Below are positions 41,230 through 50,517 of a stretch of DNA of 64,000 bases, in pieces. Position 1 is the first letter of the stretch. The number at the start of each line of letters is the position of its first letter. The stretch is from Acidovorax carolinensis (GTDB lineage Bacteria > Pseudomonadota > Gammaproteobacteria > Burkholderiales > Burkholderiaceae_C), in NCBI RefSeq assembly GCF_002157145.1, contig NZ_CP021361.1, positions 3,991,501 through 4,055,500 of the forward strand, in the 5' to 3' direction. The notes beneath the pieces are model-generated. The model did no database searches and was not told the origin of the DNA. It saw nothing but the letters and a program-made list of their open reading frames with translations. Both the position numbers and the translations under genes were made by a program.

Positions 41230-41957
41230 AACTGCACCCCCTCTCCACCACCCTTCGGTACGCATGGTTGGCCGCGCTGCTGTGCGCGGGCGGCCTGGCG
41301 CAGGGCCAGGAAACGCAAAGACTGTTCATTGGCGGCAGCCAGGCCTCTTCGGCGGGTAGCTACACCTATGCCGGGCAGATCGCCCCGCTGGAAGGCGCGC
41401 GCGTGGGTCAGGGCTGGTTCCACAAAAGCGTCGCCAGCTGGCTGACCTACCGCTACGACACCGACGTCCAAGGCCTGCCAGTCCAGGCCCGCGCGGGCGC
41501 TGCGGGATTCGAGACCGGCTGGGGCTATGCCTGGGATGGCGACCGGCTCCAGGGCGACGTGGCGCTGTCAGTGGGCCTGCGCCACACGCGCCTGCGCCCC
41601 GATGCCGTACGTGCGAGCGGCGAGCACGGCACCCGCATTACGCTGACGCCGCAGATCTCTGCCCGCTATCTGATCACCCCCCAATGGGATGCCGACATGC
41701 TGGCGTCGTACAGCGCAGGCACACGCAGCCGCTTTGCCCGCGCCCGTGTGGGATGGCGACCCGCAGACACCGCCTGGCGCGTGGGGCTGGAGGCCACCCT
41801 GTCGCAGGGCAAGGACTACCGCACCGAGCAAGCTGGCTTGTTTGCCGGGCACTCCATCGGTGCAGGCTGGTTTCTCGAGATCAACGCGGGCCAGGCAAAA
41901 CCCAGAGATGGCAAAAGCACCCCTTACATCGGGCTGTCTGCGTCGCTGGTGCGCTAA
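41226..41957 (+). CDS. bcsS: BcsS-like cellulose biosynthesis protein (putative outer-membrane)
   Basis: 243 residues with a signal peptide (WLAALLCAGGLAQGQ). The rest alternates short strands ending in aromatic residues (RLFIGGSQASSAGSYTYAGQ, FETGWGYAWDGDRLQGDVAL, ISARYLITPQWDADMLASYS) and ends in a beta-strand finishing SASLVR, as in outer-membrane beta-barrels. It matches the general pattern of BcsS proteins, whose function is not established. It begins inside the bcsB stop and its TAA overlaps the stop of the convergent bcsZ. No bcsC-like export gene is seen in the window. Confidence 0.75.
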   Translation: MKLHPLSTTLRYAWLAALLCAGGLAQGQETQRLFIGGSQASSAGSYTYAGQIAPLEGARVGQGWFHKSVASWLTYRYDTDVQGLPVQARAGAAGFETGWGYAWDGDRLQGDVALSVGLRHTRLRPDAVRASGEHGTRITLTPQISARYLITPQWDADMLASYSAGTRSRFARARVGWRPADTAWRVGLEATLSQGKDYRTEQAGLFAGHSIGAGWFLEINAGQAKPRDGKSTPYIGLSASLVR

Positions 41958-43237
41958 TAGCGGGGCAGCAGCGCCCCAGTGGGCCCGAACCGGTAGCGCC
42001 CTTCCAGCGCCCCTTGGCCGAACAAGGCTAGCACTTGGTCGTAATAGGTGGGTGGGTGGCCCAGCAAGGCCGTGGCAAAGCGCGATGCCGGGCAGCCGTT
42101 GGCAGCGCGGCCTTCGCCCGCCGCACGCGTGGAGAGCACCACGCGCGTCAACTGCGCTGCCAGCTGCTCTTTTGCGCCCAGCGCCTGCAGATAGGGCAGC
42201 AGCGCCGCAGAAAACCCCGGGGGCGCCACCCCGGTGCCAGTGCCGTCGCTGGTACGCACCTTCTGCGGAGGCTGCGCATGGCCCGCAGCCAGCCAGCGGC
42301 GCATACCGCCCAGCAAACGCAGCAGCTGCGATCGGGCCGGGTCGGCGCCATGCAACAGCCCCGCCCACAGATAACTGCGAATCGCGTCATAGCTGCCCAG
42401 CGCCGGGCTGGTGGCCGTGGCATGCCAGCCCTGCGCTTCGCTGTATTCGACCCAATCGGGCACCAAACCATGCGGCGCCACGGCGCGCAGCATGGCCAGC
42501 GTGTTGTCGGCCACCTCACGCCAGGGTCTATCCGCGCGCAAGCTGGCAAAGTAGCGCAACTGGTGCACGGGCAAATAGCTGGGGTTGAAACGCCAGCGCG
42601 CCGCGTCGGTCTGAAAGCCCAGCGGGCCCGGCAGCAGCATCCAGCCCAGGCCGGGCAGACGCACCAGCTCAGTGGCCTCGATGCGCGCGAGCAGCGCCTG
42701 CGCCAGCAGCCCGTAACTGGGCATGTCCCACAGCCGGGCTGCCTCGAACAAGGTATAGGCCAGCCACAGGTCGGCATCCGAGGCGGCATTGGCATCCACC
42801 AAAGACCACTCGCCGCTGTCATGCCGGCCCCAGCGCCAGCCCGGCAGGCGGGCCGTCAGGTCGCCGTCCGCCAGGTGGCGCTCGGTCCAGCGCAGCAAGG
42901 TATCAAAGCGACCGCGCTCGTTAGCCACCAGGCAAAAAAACAAGGCGTAGGCCTGGCCCTCGGACGTGGTGTAGCGCGTCTGGTGCTGGTCATCGATCAC
43001 CCGCCCATCGGCCTGGACAAAGCGCTGCACAAAGGCCTGCCACAGCGGCCAGGCGGGACAGGGCAGCGCCGCCTGCGGTGCAGCGCGGGGCGCCGCTGCC
43101 GCCAGCAGCGGCCACAGCAGACCGGCCCCGGCCAGGCTGCGCCGGCGCAGGCCTGCGCCCTGTCCCTCCAAGGGCGCCAACACAGCGCCGCCACCGCAGT
43201 CCCCTGCGTCGGCAGACACTGAGGTGGCGCCTGGCAT
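41954..43237 (-). CDS. bcsZ: Endo-1,4-beta-glucanase, glycoside hydrolase family 8
   Basis: 427 residues from ATG 43237. About 30 N-terminal residues precede an RRRSLAGAGLLWPLLAAAAP signal-like segment; a GTG inside this stretch may be the true start. The GH8 signature is present: TTSEGQAYALFFCLVAN with likely acid E93, then WRWG and DANAASDADLWLAYTLFEA. It trims cellulose in the periplasm and usually belongs to bcs operons. Here it is on the opposite strand, convergent with bcsS with overlapping stops, and its ATG overlaps the mnmA stop (TGATG), so it is translationally coupled to a tRNA-modification gene. Confidence 0.88.
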   Translation of the reverse strand: MPGATSVSADAGDCGGGAVLAPLEGQGAGLRRRSLAGAGLLWPLLAAAAPRAAPQAALPCPAWPLWQAFVQRFVQADGRVIDDQHQTRYTTSEGQAYALFFCLVANERGRFDTLLRWTERHLADGDLTARLPGWRWGRHDSGEWSLVDANAASDADLWLAYTLFEAARLWDMPSYGLLAQALLARIEATELVRLPGLGWMLLPGPLGFQTDAARWRFNPSYLPVHQLRYFASLRADRPWREVADNTLAMLRAVAPHGLVPDWVEYSEAQGWHATATSPALGSYDAIRSYLWAGLLHGADPARSQLLRLLGGMRRWLAAGHAQPPQKVRTSDGTGTGVAPPGFSAALLPYLQALGAKEQLAAQLTRVVLSTRAAGEGRAANGCPASRFATALLGHPPTYYDQVLALFGQGALEGRYRFGPTGALLPRY

Positions 43238-44373
43238 CACACCATGCCCGCAATCACGCCGCCGCCCAGGCAGACATCGCCGTCGTACAGCACGGCGCTT
43301 TGCCCCGGTGTCACGGCCCATTGCGCATCGGAAAAATCCAGCTGAAAACCCTGCTCAGTGGTCTGCGCCAGCGTGCAGGGCGCATCCTGCTGGCGGTAGC
43401 GCGTCTTGGCGGCATAGGCGCCGGGCGCGGGCGCATGGCCGGCGCACCAGCTGGCATCCTGCGCATCGAGGTGGTGTGACAGCAGCCAGGGGTGGTCGTG
43501 GCCCTGCACCACGCGCAGCACGTTTTTTTCCATATCCTTGCGCGCCACAAACCAGGGCGCGTGCTCACCCACGCCGCGCTGGCCCCGGTCCAGGGCCGCC
43601 TTCAGCTCGGCGCCCTTGGCCTTCACGCCGCCAATGCCCAGGCCCTGGCGCTGGCCCAGCGTGTAAAAACTCAGGCCCACATGCTTGCCCAGCGTGCGCC
43701 CCCGGTCGTCCTGGATGGGGCCCGGTGCATGGCTGATGTAGCGGTTCAAAAACTCGCGAAACGGCCTCTCGCCAATAAAGCAGATGCCGGTCGAATCCTT
43801 CTTCTTGGCATTGGGCAGGCCAATTTCCTCGGCAATGCGGCGCACCTCGGTCTTTTGCAGCTCGCCCACGGGGAACAGCGTTTTGGACAGCTGCGCCTGG
43901 TTCAGTCGGTGCAAAAAGTAGCTTTGGTCCTTGGACGGGTCCAGCCCCTTGAGCAGCTCGAACAGGCCCGATGCCGGGTTCTGCCGCACGCGCGCGTAGT
44001 GCCCCGTGGCGATCTTCTCGGCACCCAGGCGCATGGCGTGGTCCAGGAAGGCCTTGAACTTGATCTCGGCGTTGCACAGCACATCGGGGTTGGGTGTGCG
44101 GCCGGCCTGGTACTCGCGCAGGAACTCGGCAAACACCCGGTCTTTGTAGTCGGCCGCGAAGTTGACATGTTCGATCTCGATGCCAATCACGTCGGCCACG
44201 GCGGCAGCGTCCACGAAGTCGATGTTGGACGAGCAGTATTCGCTGTCGTCGTCATCTTCCCAGTTCTTCATGAAGATGCCGACCACCTCGTGGCCTTGTT
44301 GCTTGAGAAGGTGGGCGGTGACGGCGGAATCGACCCCGCCGCTCAGGCCCACCACGACGCGTTGCTTTTTCAT
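43237..44373 (-). CDS. mnmA: tRNA 2-thiouridylase MnmA
   Basis: 378 residues from ATG 44373 (an upstream in-frame start at 44403 is less likely). PP-loop [17 protein letters not shown] (residues 9-25), catalytic Cys pair C100 (DVLCNAE) and C198 ([16 protein letters not shown]), and [19 protein letters not shown] are all typical. It makes 2-thiouridine at the wobble base of Lys, Glu and Gln tRNAs. An insertion of about 13 residues ([14 protein letters not shown]) before [11 protein letters not shown] is somewhat longer than usual. Downstream it is coupled to bcsZ. Confidence 0.95.
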   Translation of the reverse strand: MKKQRVVVGLSGGVDSAVTAHLLKQQGHEVVGIFMKNWEDDDDSEYCSSNIDFVDAAAVADVIGIEIEHVNFAADYKDRVFAEFLREYQAGRTPNPDVLCNAEIKFKAFLDHAMRLGAEKIATGHYARVRQNPASGLFELLKGLDPSKDQSYFLHRLNQAQLSKTLFPVGELQKTEVRRIAEEIGLPNAKKKDSTGICFIGERPFREFLNRYISHAPGPIQDDRGRTLGKHVGLSFYTLGQRQGLGIGGVKAKGAELKAALDRGQRGVGEHAPWFVARKDMEKNVLRVVQGHDHPWLLSHHLDAQDASWCAGHAPAPGAYAAKTRYRQQDAPCTLAQTTEQGFQLDFSDAQWAVTPGQSAVLYDGDVCLGGGVIAGMV

Positions 44374-44410
44374 GCGCAGGATTATCCGGCTATCGCCATA
44401 CAACCGTGGT

Positions 44411-44472
44411 GTGCTATTAATATAGTAGCTATTGGCGCTTTATGAATATAGGTTGAAGGCTGTTTTAATCAA
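44411..44472 (+). repeat. Family-1 interspersed repeat, copy G
   Basis: GTGCTATTAATATAGTAGCT, ATTGGCGCTTTATGAATATA, GGTTGAAGGCTGTTTTAATC. It lies in the 245-bp gap between the divergent mnmA and helicase genes and is a more decayed copy. Confidence 0.65.
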
Positions 44473-44618
44473 AAATTAGCAACAGATTTCCGCCCATGTT
44501 TGCGCAGGAGCCAGCGGCGGCAGGCAGAACCAGCCGCTGAAATTCATCCCTCAGGCTTTCTTCGGTCATGTGCCTTGCCAGGACAATCAAGGCCACCGAA
44601 CTCATACCAAGGACGACG

Positions 44619-47600
44619 ATGGCATTGCCCGATGGTCTGTACGACCTGTTGTTGACCGAGGGCGTGGCCCGATCTCTCGCTGTGCTGGACCCGTCTCGGG
44701 CCGATGTGTCGGAGTTGAAGGGTGGAGCGGCCGAGTTTCTGACCGACGCCATTGCACGGCAACTCGCGACCCTCCTCGACGACATGTCCGGTGAAGGTGC
44801 CGACAAAGTCAAAGCGCAACTGGAACTGGTCAATGGACTGCTGGTCATGCTGCGCCAGCGGCTGGCCGGTGGAGATGGCGCGGTGGTCACCGGTGCATCT
44901 GCGGATGTCATTGATTTGGTTGCGTCTCCGTTGCGGGTCCTCAGGGCAGTCCGGCGTGATCAACAGTTTCCGGCGTCGCCGGAAATTGGACTGGCGGTGC
45001 CCTGGCTCTTTACCGCCGGAAAAGGCTCACCTTCGTTGCTGCAGGAAATTCGCCGTGAATTGGCATCCAGCGACCAAGTGGACATCCTGGTCAGCTTCAT
45101 CACCGTGTCTGGCGTCCGCAAGCTGCAGGATGTGCTACAGCAGATCACGGCCATGGGTGCTCAACAAAAGGCACCAACGCAACCCAAGACCCGCCTGCGC
45201 ATCCTCACCACCACCTACACCGGCGCGACCGAGGCGCGTGCGCTGGACGAGCTGGCGCGCCTGCCTGGGTGCGAAGTGCGCGTCTCGCTCGATGGCCGGC
45301 GCACCCGTCTGCATGCCAAGGCCTGGCTGTTCCAGCGCAAGACAGGCTTCGGTTCGGCGTATGTGGGCAGCGCCAACCTGTCGGGCGCCGCGCTGACCGG
45401 CGGTCTGGAGTGGACCGTCAAGCTGACCCAGCGCGCGCAAGAGGCCCTGTTTGCCCGTGCCGTGGCCCATTTCGAGACGCTGTGGGCCGACAGCGAGTTT
45501 CAGCGCTACGACCCGGACAACGTTGAACACCGGCAGGCCCTGGCAGCGGCGCTGGGCCGCGAATCGTTTGGCGGTGAGCCTGCGGCCGCGATCAGTTTCT
45601 TTGATCTCCAGCCCAAGACCTATCAGCAGGAGATGCTGGAGCAGTTGGCCACCGAGCGCGCCCATGGCCGTAGCCGAAACCTCTTGGTGGCGGCTACCGG
45701 CACGGGCAAGACGATGGTGGCCGCGTTCGACTACCGCATCACCTGCCGCAGCGAAGGCGGGCGCCCGCGCCTTCTGTTTGTGGCCCACCGCGAGGAAATC
45801 CTGCGCCAGGCCCTGCGCACCTACCGCGAGGTGCTGCGTGCCCCCGATTTCGGTGAGCTGCTCACCGGCAGCCACCAACCCGAGCGCTGGGACCATCTGT
45901 TTTCCACCATCGACAGCCTGACCAGTCGCGATCTTGTGGCCAGTGTGGGTGCCGACCACTGGCACACGGTCGTGATCGATGAATGCCACCGTCTGGCGGC
46001 CGACCGGTTTGACGCTTTTGCCAAAGCTGTTCGGCCCAGCGTGTTGCTTGGGCTGACGGCAACGCCCGAGCGCAGCGACGGCCAACCCATCGCGCAGTAT
46101 TTCGATGCACGGCCCGACGGCAGCCCGGCGGTTGAGCTGCGGCTGTGGCATGCGCTGGACCTGCAGCTGCTGGCGCCGTTTGAGTACTACGCCTGCGACG
46201 ACACCACCGACTTCTCGGAAGTGCCTTGGGACCGACCGGGAGAGAGGGAGGCGGTGGATAACCTGGTCACAGGCAACGACATTCGCGCCCGGCTGGTCAT
46301 CAACGAATGGCGCCGCTTGGCGTCCGATGCCAAGCGGTCGCGGGCCATTGTTTTCTGTGTGTCGGTGGCGCACGCCGAGTTCATGACGGACTGGCTCAAT
46401 CGCGCGGGTCTGCCCGCTGCCTGTGTGGTCGGTACGACGCCGAGCGAAGAGCGGCGCCGCGCGCCTCAACGCTTGGCGCAAGGCGAGCTGTGCGCGCTGG
46501 TCACGGTCGATCTCTACAACGAAGGCATCGACCTGCCGATGGTGGACACGCTGTTGTTGCTGCGGCCCACGCAAAGCCCGGTGCTTTTCCAGCAGCAGGT
46601 GGGCCGCGGCCTGCGTTTGGCGCCCGGCAAGGAAAGCTGTCTTGTGCTCGACTTTGTCGGCCAGCACCGGACCGAGTTTCGGTTTGACCGTTTGCTGTCG
46701 AGCCTGACCGGCTTGTCGCGCCGTGAGCTGACGGACGGTGTGGAGAACGGCTTTGGCAGCTTGCCGCCCGGCTGTCACATTCACCTGCAACGCCAGACGC
46801 GAGAGCAGGTTTTACAAGGCCTGCGGGCCCTGATAGCGCAGAACTGGCGTCGCCTGAAAACTGAGCTACAGACCTACGCAGCACTGCGTGGCCGCTCCGC
46901 TGTGAAGTTGGCCGATTTTCTGCACGACCAGTCGCTGGAGCTGGAAGACATCTACCGCGCCAGCATTGGCCAAGGCCGCAGCGGCTGGACGGCACTGCAA
47001 CGCGACGCGGGATTGATGGTTGCCGAACCCGGCCCGGAGGAGGACTACTTCAGCCGCCGCTTTGGTGACCTGCTGCATGTGGATGATCCGCGCCGGCTCG
47101 ACGTGATGACCGCTGTCGGTGCGCGCCAAGACCCCTCACTGGCGCTCAATGCAGAGCAAGCCTTGGGTGTGCAAATGCTGGCGTACCAGATTGATGGGCG
47201 CCATGACCAGGCCGCCGGGCACGATGCCTTCATGGAGCGCATGGCGCGCCATCCCGCCATTGCGGCCGAGCTAGTGGAGTTATCTGCACTGCTGCAGGCC
47301 CGCAGCACTTTGGGCGCGCATCCCGTGCCCGGTCTCGAAGACACGCCCCTGTGCCTGCACGCCGCTTATGGCGTGCGCGAAATACTCACCGCAGTGGGCT
47401 GGCTGACAGCGTCGCGACGTGTGCCGTTTCAAGCTGGCACCTTGTCGCTGCTCAACCGCAAAACCGAACTGTTGTTCGTCACGCTCGACAAGAGCGAGGG
47501 TTACCACGACCGCATCGCGTACCACGACTACGCGATCAGCGCCGAGCGTTTCCATTGGCAAAGTCAGAACAGCGCAGGCCCGGACACACCAGGTGGCCGC

Positions 47601-47798
47601 CGCTACCTCGAAAGCGCGACCAATGGCTGGCAATTCCAACTTTTCGTGCGGCCGCGCAAGGGTGAGGCCTACCGCGCCTGCGGCCCCGTGGCGCTGGAGT
47701 CGGCCGAGGGCGATCGACCCATGAGCATCGTCTGGCGATTGCGCAATCCGTTGCCCGCGCGACTGTTCCGAGAGTTCAGTGTGTTACGCGGGATGTAG
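44619..47798 (+). CDS. PLD-nuclease / SF2 helicase / DUF3427 fusion protein
   Basis: 1059 residues from ATG 44619, chosen for AAGGA 6 bases upstream; an ATG at 44568 lacks one. Order: an unassigned N-terminus (1-140); a phospholipase-D-like domain (about 150-310) with a single HKD-type motif (RLHAKAWLF, then GSANLSGAAL, about 229-255); a superfamily-2 helicase with Walker A ATGTGKT (about 358), DECH box (about 453), TATP and motif VI QQVGRGLRLAPGK (about 658); and a C-terminal DUF3427 domain (about 925-1055, KTELLFVTLDKSEGYHD, HDYAISAERFHWQSQ). Proteins of this build are scattered in bacteria and are thought to act on nucleic acid, possibly in defence. No partner genes are adjacent. Confidence 0.88.
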   Translation: MALPDGLYDLLLTEGVARSLAVLDPSRADVSELKGGAAEFLTDAIARQLATLLDDMSGEGADKVKAQLELVNGLLVMLRQRLAGGDGAVVTGASADVIDLVASPLRVLRAVRRDQQFPASPEIGLAVPWLFTAGKGSPSLLQEIRRELASSDQVDILVSFITVSGVRKLQDVLQQITAMGAQQKAPTQPKTRLRILTTTYTGATEARALDELARLPGCEVRVSLDGRRTRLHAKAWLFQRKTGFGSAYVGSANLSGAALTGGLEWTVKLTQRAQEALFARAVAHFETLWADSEFQRYDPDNVEHRQALAAALGRESFGGEPAAAISFFDLQPKTYQQEMLEQLATERAHGRSRNLLVAATGTGKTMVAAFDYRITCRSEGGRPRLLFVAHREEILRQALRTYREVLRAPDFGELLTGSHQPERWDHLFSTIDSLTSRDLVASVGADHWHTVVIDECHRLAADRFDAFAKAVRPSVLLGLTATPERSDGQPIAQYFDARPDGSPAVELRLWHALDLQLLAPFEYYACDDTTDFSEVPWDRPGEREAVDNLVTGNDIRARLVINEWRRLASDAKRSRAIVFCVSVAHAEFMTDWLNRAGLPAACVVGTTPSEERRRAPQRLAQGELCALVTVDLYNEGIDLPMVDTLLLLRPTQSPVLFQQQVGRGLRLAPGKESCLVLDFVGQHRTEFRFDRLLSSLTGLSRRELTDGVENGFGSLPPGCHIHLQRQTREQVLQGLRALIAQNWRRLKTELQTYAALRGRSAVKLADFLHDQSLELEDIYRASIGQGRSGWTALQRDAGLMVAEPGPEEDYFSRRFGDLLHVDDPRRLDVMTAVGARQDPSLALNAEQALGVQMLAYQIDGRHDQAAGHDAFMERMARHPAIAAELVELSALLQARSTLGAHPVPGLEDTPLCLHAAYGVREILTAVGWLTASRRVPFQAGTLSLLNRKTELLFVTLDKSEGYHDRIAYHDYAISAERFHWQSQNSAGPDTPGGRRYLESATNGWQFQLFVRPRKGEAYRACGPVALESAEGDRPMSIVWRLRNPLPARLFREFSVLRGM

Positions 47799-47823
47799 CA
47801 CTGCCGTCAAAAAAAGGATTCCC

Positions 47824-48762
47824 ATGGAACTGCGCCAACTCCGCTACTTCGTCCGCATCGTCGAACTCGGCTCCATGGGCCGCGCCGCGCTCGACCTGAA
47901 CATGGTGCAGTCGGCCCTGAGCCAGCAGATCAGTCGCCTGGAGGGGGAGCTCAGCACCCGGCTGCTGCAGCGCACCGCCAAGGGCGCCGTGCCCACCGAG
48001 GCCGGGCTGGCCTTTTTCCGCGAGGCGCAACTGGCGCTGCGCCATGCCGACCAGGCCGCGCGCGCGGCGCAGCAGGCGCGCCTAACGGGCAGCGTGAGCG
48101 TGGGCCTGTCGCCCACCACCGCGTCGGTGCTGGGCGTGCCGCTGATGCGCGCCATGCACGAGCGCTACCCCGATGTGCGGCTGCATATGGTGGGCAGCCT
48201 CTCGGGCCACCTCTCGACCATGCTCAACGCGCGCCAGCTCGACCTAGCCGTGTTGTTCGACACGCAGCCGGCGCGCCGCTGGAGCGTGCTGCCGTTGCTG
48301 GAGGAGCGCCTTTTTTTGATCCGCTCAGCCCACCACCCCGCCCCGCAGCCCCTGCCGCTGCCGACAGGCAAGGTGGCGCTGGCGCAGTTGGGTGATGAGC
48401 CGCTGATCCTGCCCACCGGGCCGCATGGCCTGCGCAGCCGGCTGGATGCCGCCTTTGCCCAGGCCCGCGTGACGCCGCGCATGGCCATGGAGATCGATTC
48501 GCTGGCGCTGCTGATGGATGCGGTGGACATGGGGCTGGGCAGCACTATCCAGCCCTGGGCCGCCGTGGGCCGCTACCCCGATGCGGCGCAGCGCTTTGTG
48601 CTGACCGAAATCGAGGATGGCCCGGCCTACCGGCCCGCCGCGCTGTGCAGCCTGTCGGACGACGAGCTCTCGCCCGCCGCGCTGGCGGCGCGCGTGGTGC
48701 TGGGCGACTGCGTGCGCGAGCTGGTGCAGTCGGGCCGGTGGGTGGGAGCCACGCTGGTCTGA
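47824..48762 (+). CDS. LysR-family transcriptional regulator
   Basis: 312 residues. N-terminal winged helix-turn-helix (MELRQLRYFVRIVELGSMGR, LNMVQSALSQQISRLEGELSTRLLQR, residues 1-60) and a two-lobe effector domain (SVSVGLSPTTASVLGVPLMRAM onward). It lies just upstream of, and on the same strand as, tcuAB, separated by 291 bases that hold a T-N11-A palindrome. By analogy to Salmonella TcuR it may respond to tricarballylate or a related tricarboxylate; the ligand is inferred from context. Confidence 0.88.
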   Translation: MELRQLRYFVRIVELGSMGRAALDLNMVQSALSQQISRLEGELSTRLLQRTAKGAVPTEAGLAFFREAQLALRHADQAARAAQQARLTGSVSVGLSPTTASVLGVPLMRAMHERYPDVRLHMVGSLSGHLSTMLNARQLDLAVLFDTQPARRWSVLPLLEERLFLIRSAHHPAPQPLPLPTGKVALAQLGDEPLILPTGPHGLRSRLDAAFAQARVTPRMAMEIDSLALLMDAVDMGLGSTIQPWAAVGRYPDAAQRFVLTEIEDGPAYRPAALCSLSDDELSPAALAARVVLGDCVRELVQSGRWVGATLV

Positions 48763-48792
48763 CCCCGAGGGGCTGGTCTTACCGGGAGTCAG

Positions 48793-48813
48793 CCCATCAC
48801 GATTCGTGATGGG
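48793..48813. promoter_or_regulatory. Putative LysR-type operator upstream of tcuA
   Basis: A 10-bp arm CCCATCACGA and its exact reverse complement, separated by one T. The core TCACGATTCGTGA fits the LysR T-N11-A rule. A second perfect palindrome, CAATAGC-TCG-GCTATTG (48937-48953), lies 140 bases further downstream, about 100 bases before the tcuA start. Confidence 0.5.
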
Positions 48814-49053
48814 GTCATGCCGGGCAACCCCTGCGCAAGCGGGGGCATTCTTTCTACATTCAAGGATGAACTGCATAACCCCCGCGAGTCGGTGCTAGTG
48901 CGGATCGGGATGGGCCACAAGGCGCCTTTTTGCGGCCAATAGCTCGGCTATTGTCAAGAAGAGCAACGCAGTGGACCGCCCGAGGCCGCGCTACCAACGG
49001 CCGCAGGGAGCTATGCAGGTCATCCTTAACCCCATGAATGAAGAGAACTGCCC

Positions 49054-50517
49054 ATGACGCCTGACGTGCTCGTGATTGGCGGCGGCAACGCCGCCCTGTG
49101 CGCCGCGCTGATGGCCCGCGAGGCCGGCGCCAGCGTGCTGCTGCTCGAATCGGCTCCGCGCGAGTGGCGCGGCGGCAACTCCGGCCACACGCGCAACCTG
49201 CGCTGCATGCACGATGCGCCGCAGGACGTGCTGGTCGAGGCCTACCCCGAAGAGGAATATTGGCAGGATCTGCTCAAGGTGACGGGCGGCCTGACCAATG
49301 AACACCTGGCGCGCCTCGTCATCCGCGCTTCCAGCAACTGCCGCGACTGGATGCGCAGCCACGGTGTGCACTTCCAGCCGCCGCTCTCGGGCGCGCTGCA
49401 TGTGGCGCGCACCAATGCGTTCTTCATGGGCGGCGGCAAGGCGCTGGTCAATGCCTACTACCGCAGTGCGGAAAAGCTGGGCGTGCAGATCCGCTATGAA
49501 GCGCCGGTGGACCGCATTGAGATCGAGAACGGCCGCTTCATTGCCGCGCATTGCACCGTCAACGGCAAACCCGAGCGCATCACCGCCAAAGCCTGCGTGC
49601 TGGCCGCCGGGGGCTTTGAATCGAACCGCGAATGGCTGCGCGAGGCCTGGGGCCAGAACGAGCGCGGCGAATGGCCGGCCGACAACTTCCTGATCCGCGG
49701 CACGGCCTTCAACAAGGGCGTACTGCTGCGCCATTTGCTCGAAGACCACGGCGCCGACCGCATTGGCGACCCGACGCAGGCGCACATGGTGGCCATTGAC
49801 GCGCGTGCCCCGCTGTACGACGGCGGAATCTGCACGCGCATCGACTGCGTGTCGCTGGGCGTGGTGGTCAACCGCGAGGCCGAGCGCTTTTATGACGAGG
49901 GCGAAGACTTCTGGCCCAAGCGCTACGCCATCTGGGGGCGCCTGGTGGCGCAGCAGCCGGGGCAGATTGGCTATTCGATCATCGACAGCAAGGCCATCGG
50001 CCGCTTCATGCCGCCGGTGTTTCCGGGCGTCAAGGCCGACAGCCTGCCCGAGCTGGCGCAAAAGCTCGGCCTGCCAGTGGACACTTTCATGCGTACGCTC
50101 GACAGCTACAACGCTGCCTGCCGCGTAGGCCACTTTGACCACACCGCGCTGGATGATTGCCACACCGAAGGCGTCACACCCGCCAAGACGCACTGGGCGC
50201 GGACCATCGACACCGCGCCGTTCTATGGCTATGCGCTCAAGCCCGGCGTGACCTTCACGTATCTGGGCCTGCACACCGACGACACCGCCGCCGTGCGCTT
50301 CAACAACCAGCCCAGCGACAACCTGTTTGTGGCCGGCGAAATGATGGCCGGCAACGTACTGGGCAAGGGCTACACGGCGGGGGTGGGCATGAGCATTGGC
50401 ACAGCATTTGGCCGCATCGCCGGCACGAACGCAGCTTTGGCATCAAAACGGCCTCCAGCGCCTGCTCGCCAAGCGCAAGAAGCTACAAAACAAGGAGCAA
50501 ACCATGCAGTCGCTTGA
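49054..50517 (+). CDS. tcuA: FAD-dependent tricarballylate dehydrogenase
   Basis: 487 residues. FAD-binding [18 protein letters not shown] at the N-terminus, flavoprotein/fumarate-reductase-like core with [30 protein letters not shown] and [12 protein letters not shown], and the C-terminal [27 protein letters not shown]. It oxidises tricarballylate to cis-aconitate, passing electrons to TcuB. The last 25 residues or so ([19 protein letters not shown] and beyond) are encoded by a family-1 repeat in reverse orientation and are unlike the usual short end. The stop lies 14 bases into tcuB. Confidence 0.9.
   Translation: MTPDVLVIGGGNAALCAALMAREAGASVLLLESAPREWRGGNSGHTRNLRCMHDAPQDVLVEAYPEEEYWQDLLKVTGGLTNEHLARLVIRASSNCRDWMRSHGVHFQPPLSGALHVARTNAFFMGGGKALVNAYYRSAEKLGVQIRYEAPVDRIEIENGRFIAAHCTVNGKPERITAKACVLAAGGFESNREWLREAWGQNERGEWPADNFLIRGTAFNKGVLLRHLLEDHGADRIGDPTQAHMVAIDARAPLYDGGICTRIDCVSLGVVVNREAERFYDEGEDFWPKRYAIWGRLVAQQPGQIGYSIIDSKAIGRFMPPVFPGVKADSLPELAQKLGLPVDTFMRTLDSYNAACRVGHFDHTALDDCHTEGVTPAKTHWARTIDTAPFYGYALKPGVTFTYLGLHTDDTAAVRFNNQPSDNLFVAGEMMAGNVLGKGYTAGVGMSIGTAFGRIAGTNAALASKRPPAPARQAQEATKQGANHAVA
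50440..50499 (-). repeat. Family-1 interspersed repeat, copy H (tcuA 3' end)
   Basis: Minus-strand copy: GCTCCTTGTTTTGTAGCTTC, TTGCGCTTGGCGAGCAGGCG, CTGGAGGCCGTTTTGATGCC. It is translated as the TcuA tail, and its edge supplies the AAGGAG that precedes the tcuB start. Confidence 0.7.

Noticed and set aside
48827..48850. C-rich/G-rich hairpin (CCCCTGC...GCGGGG) after the LysR gene
   Set aside because: Stem contains a bulge and the following T content is low; could be a weak terminator but not called.
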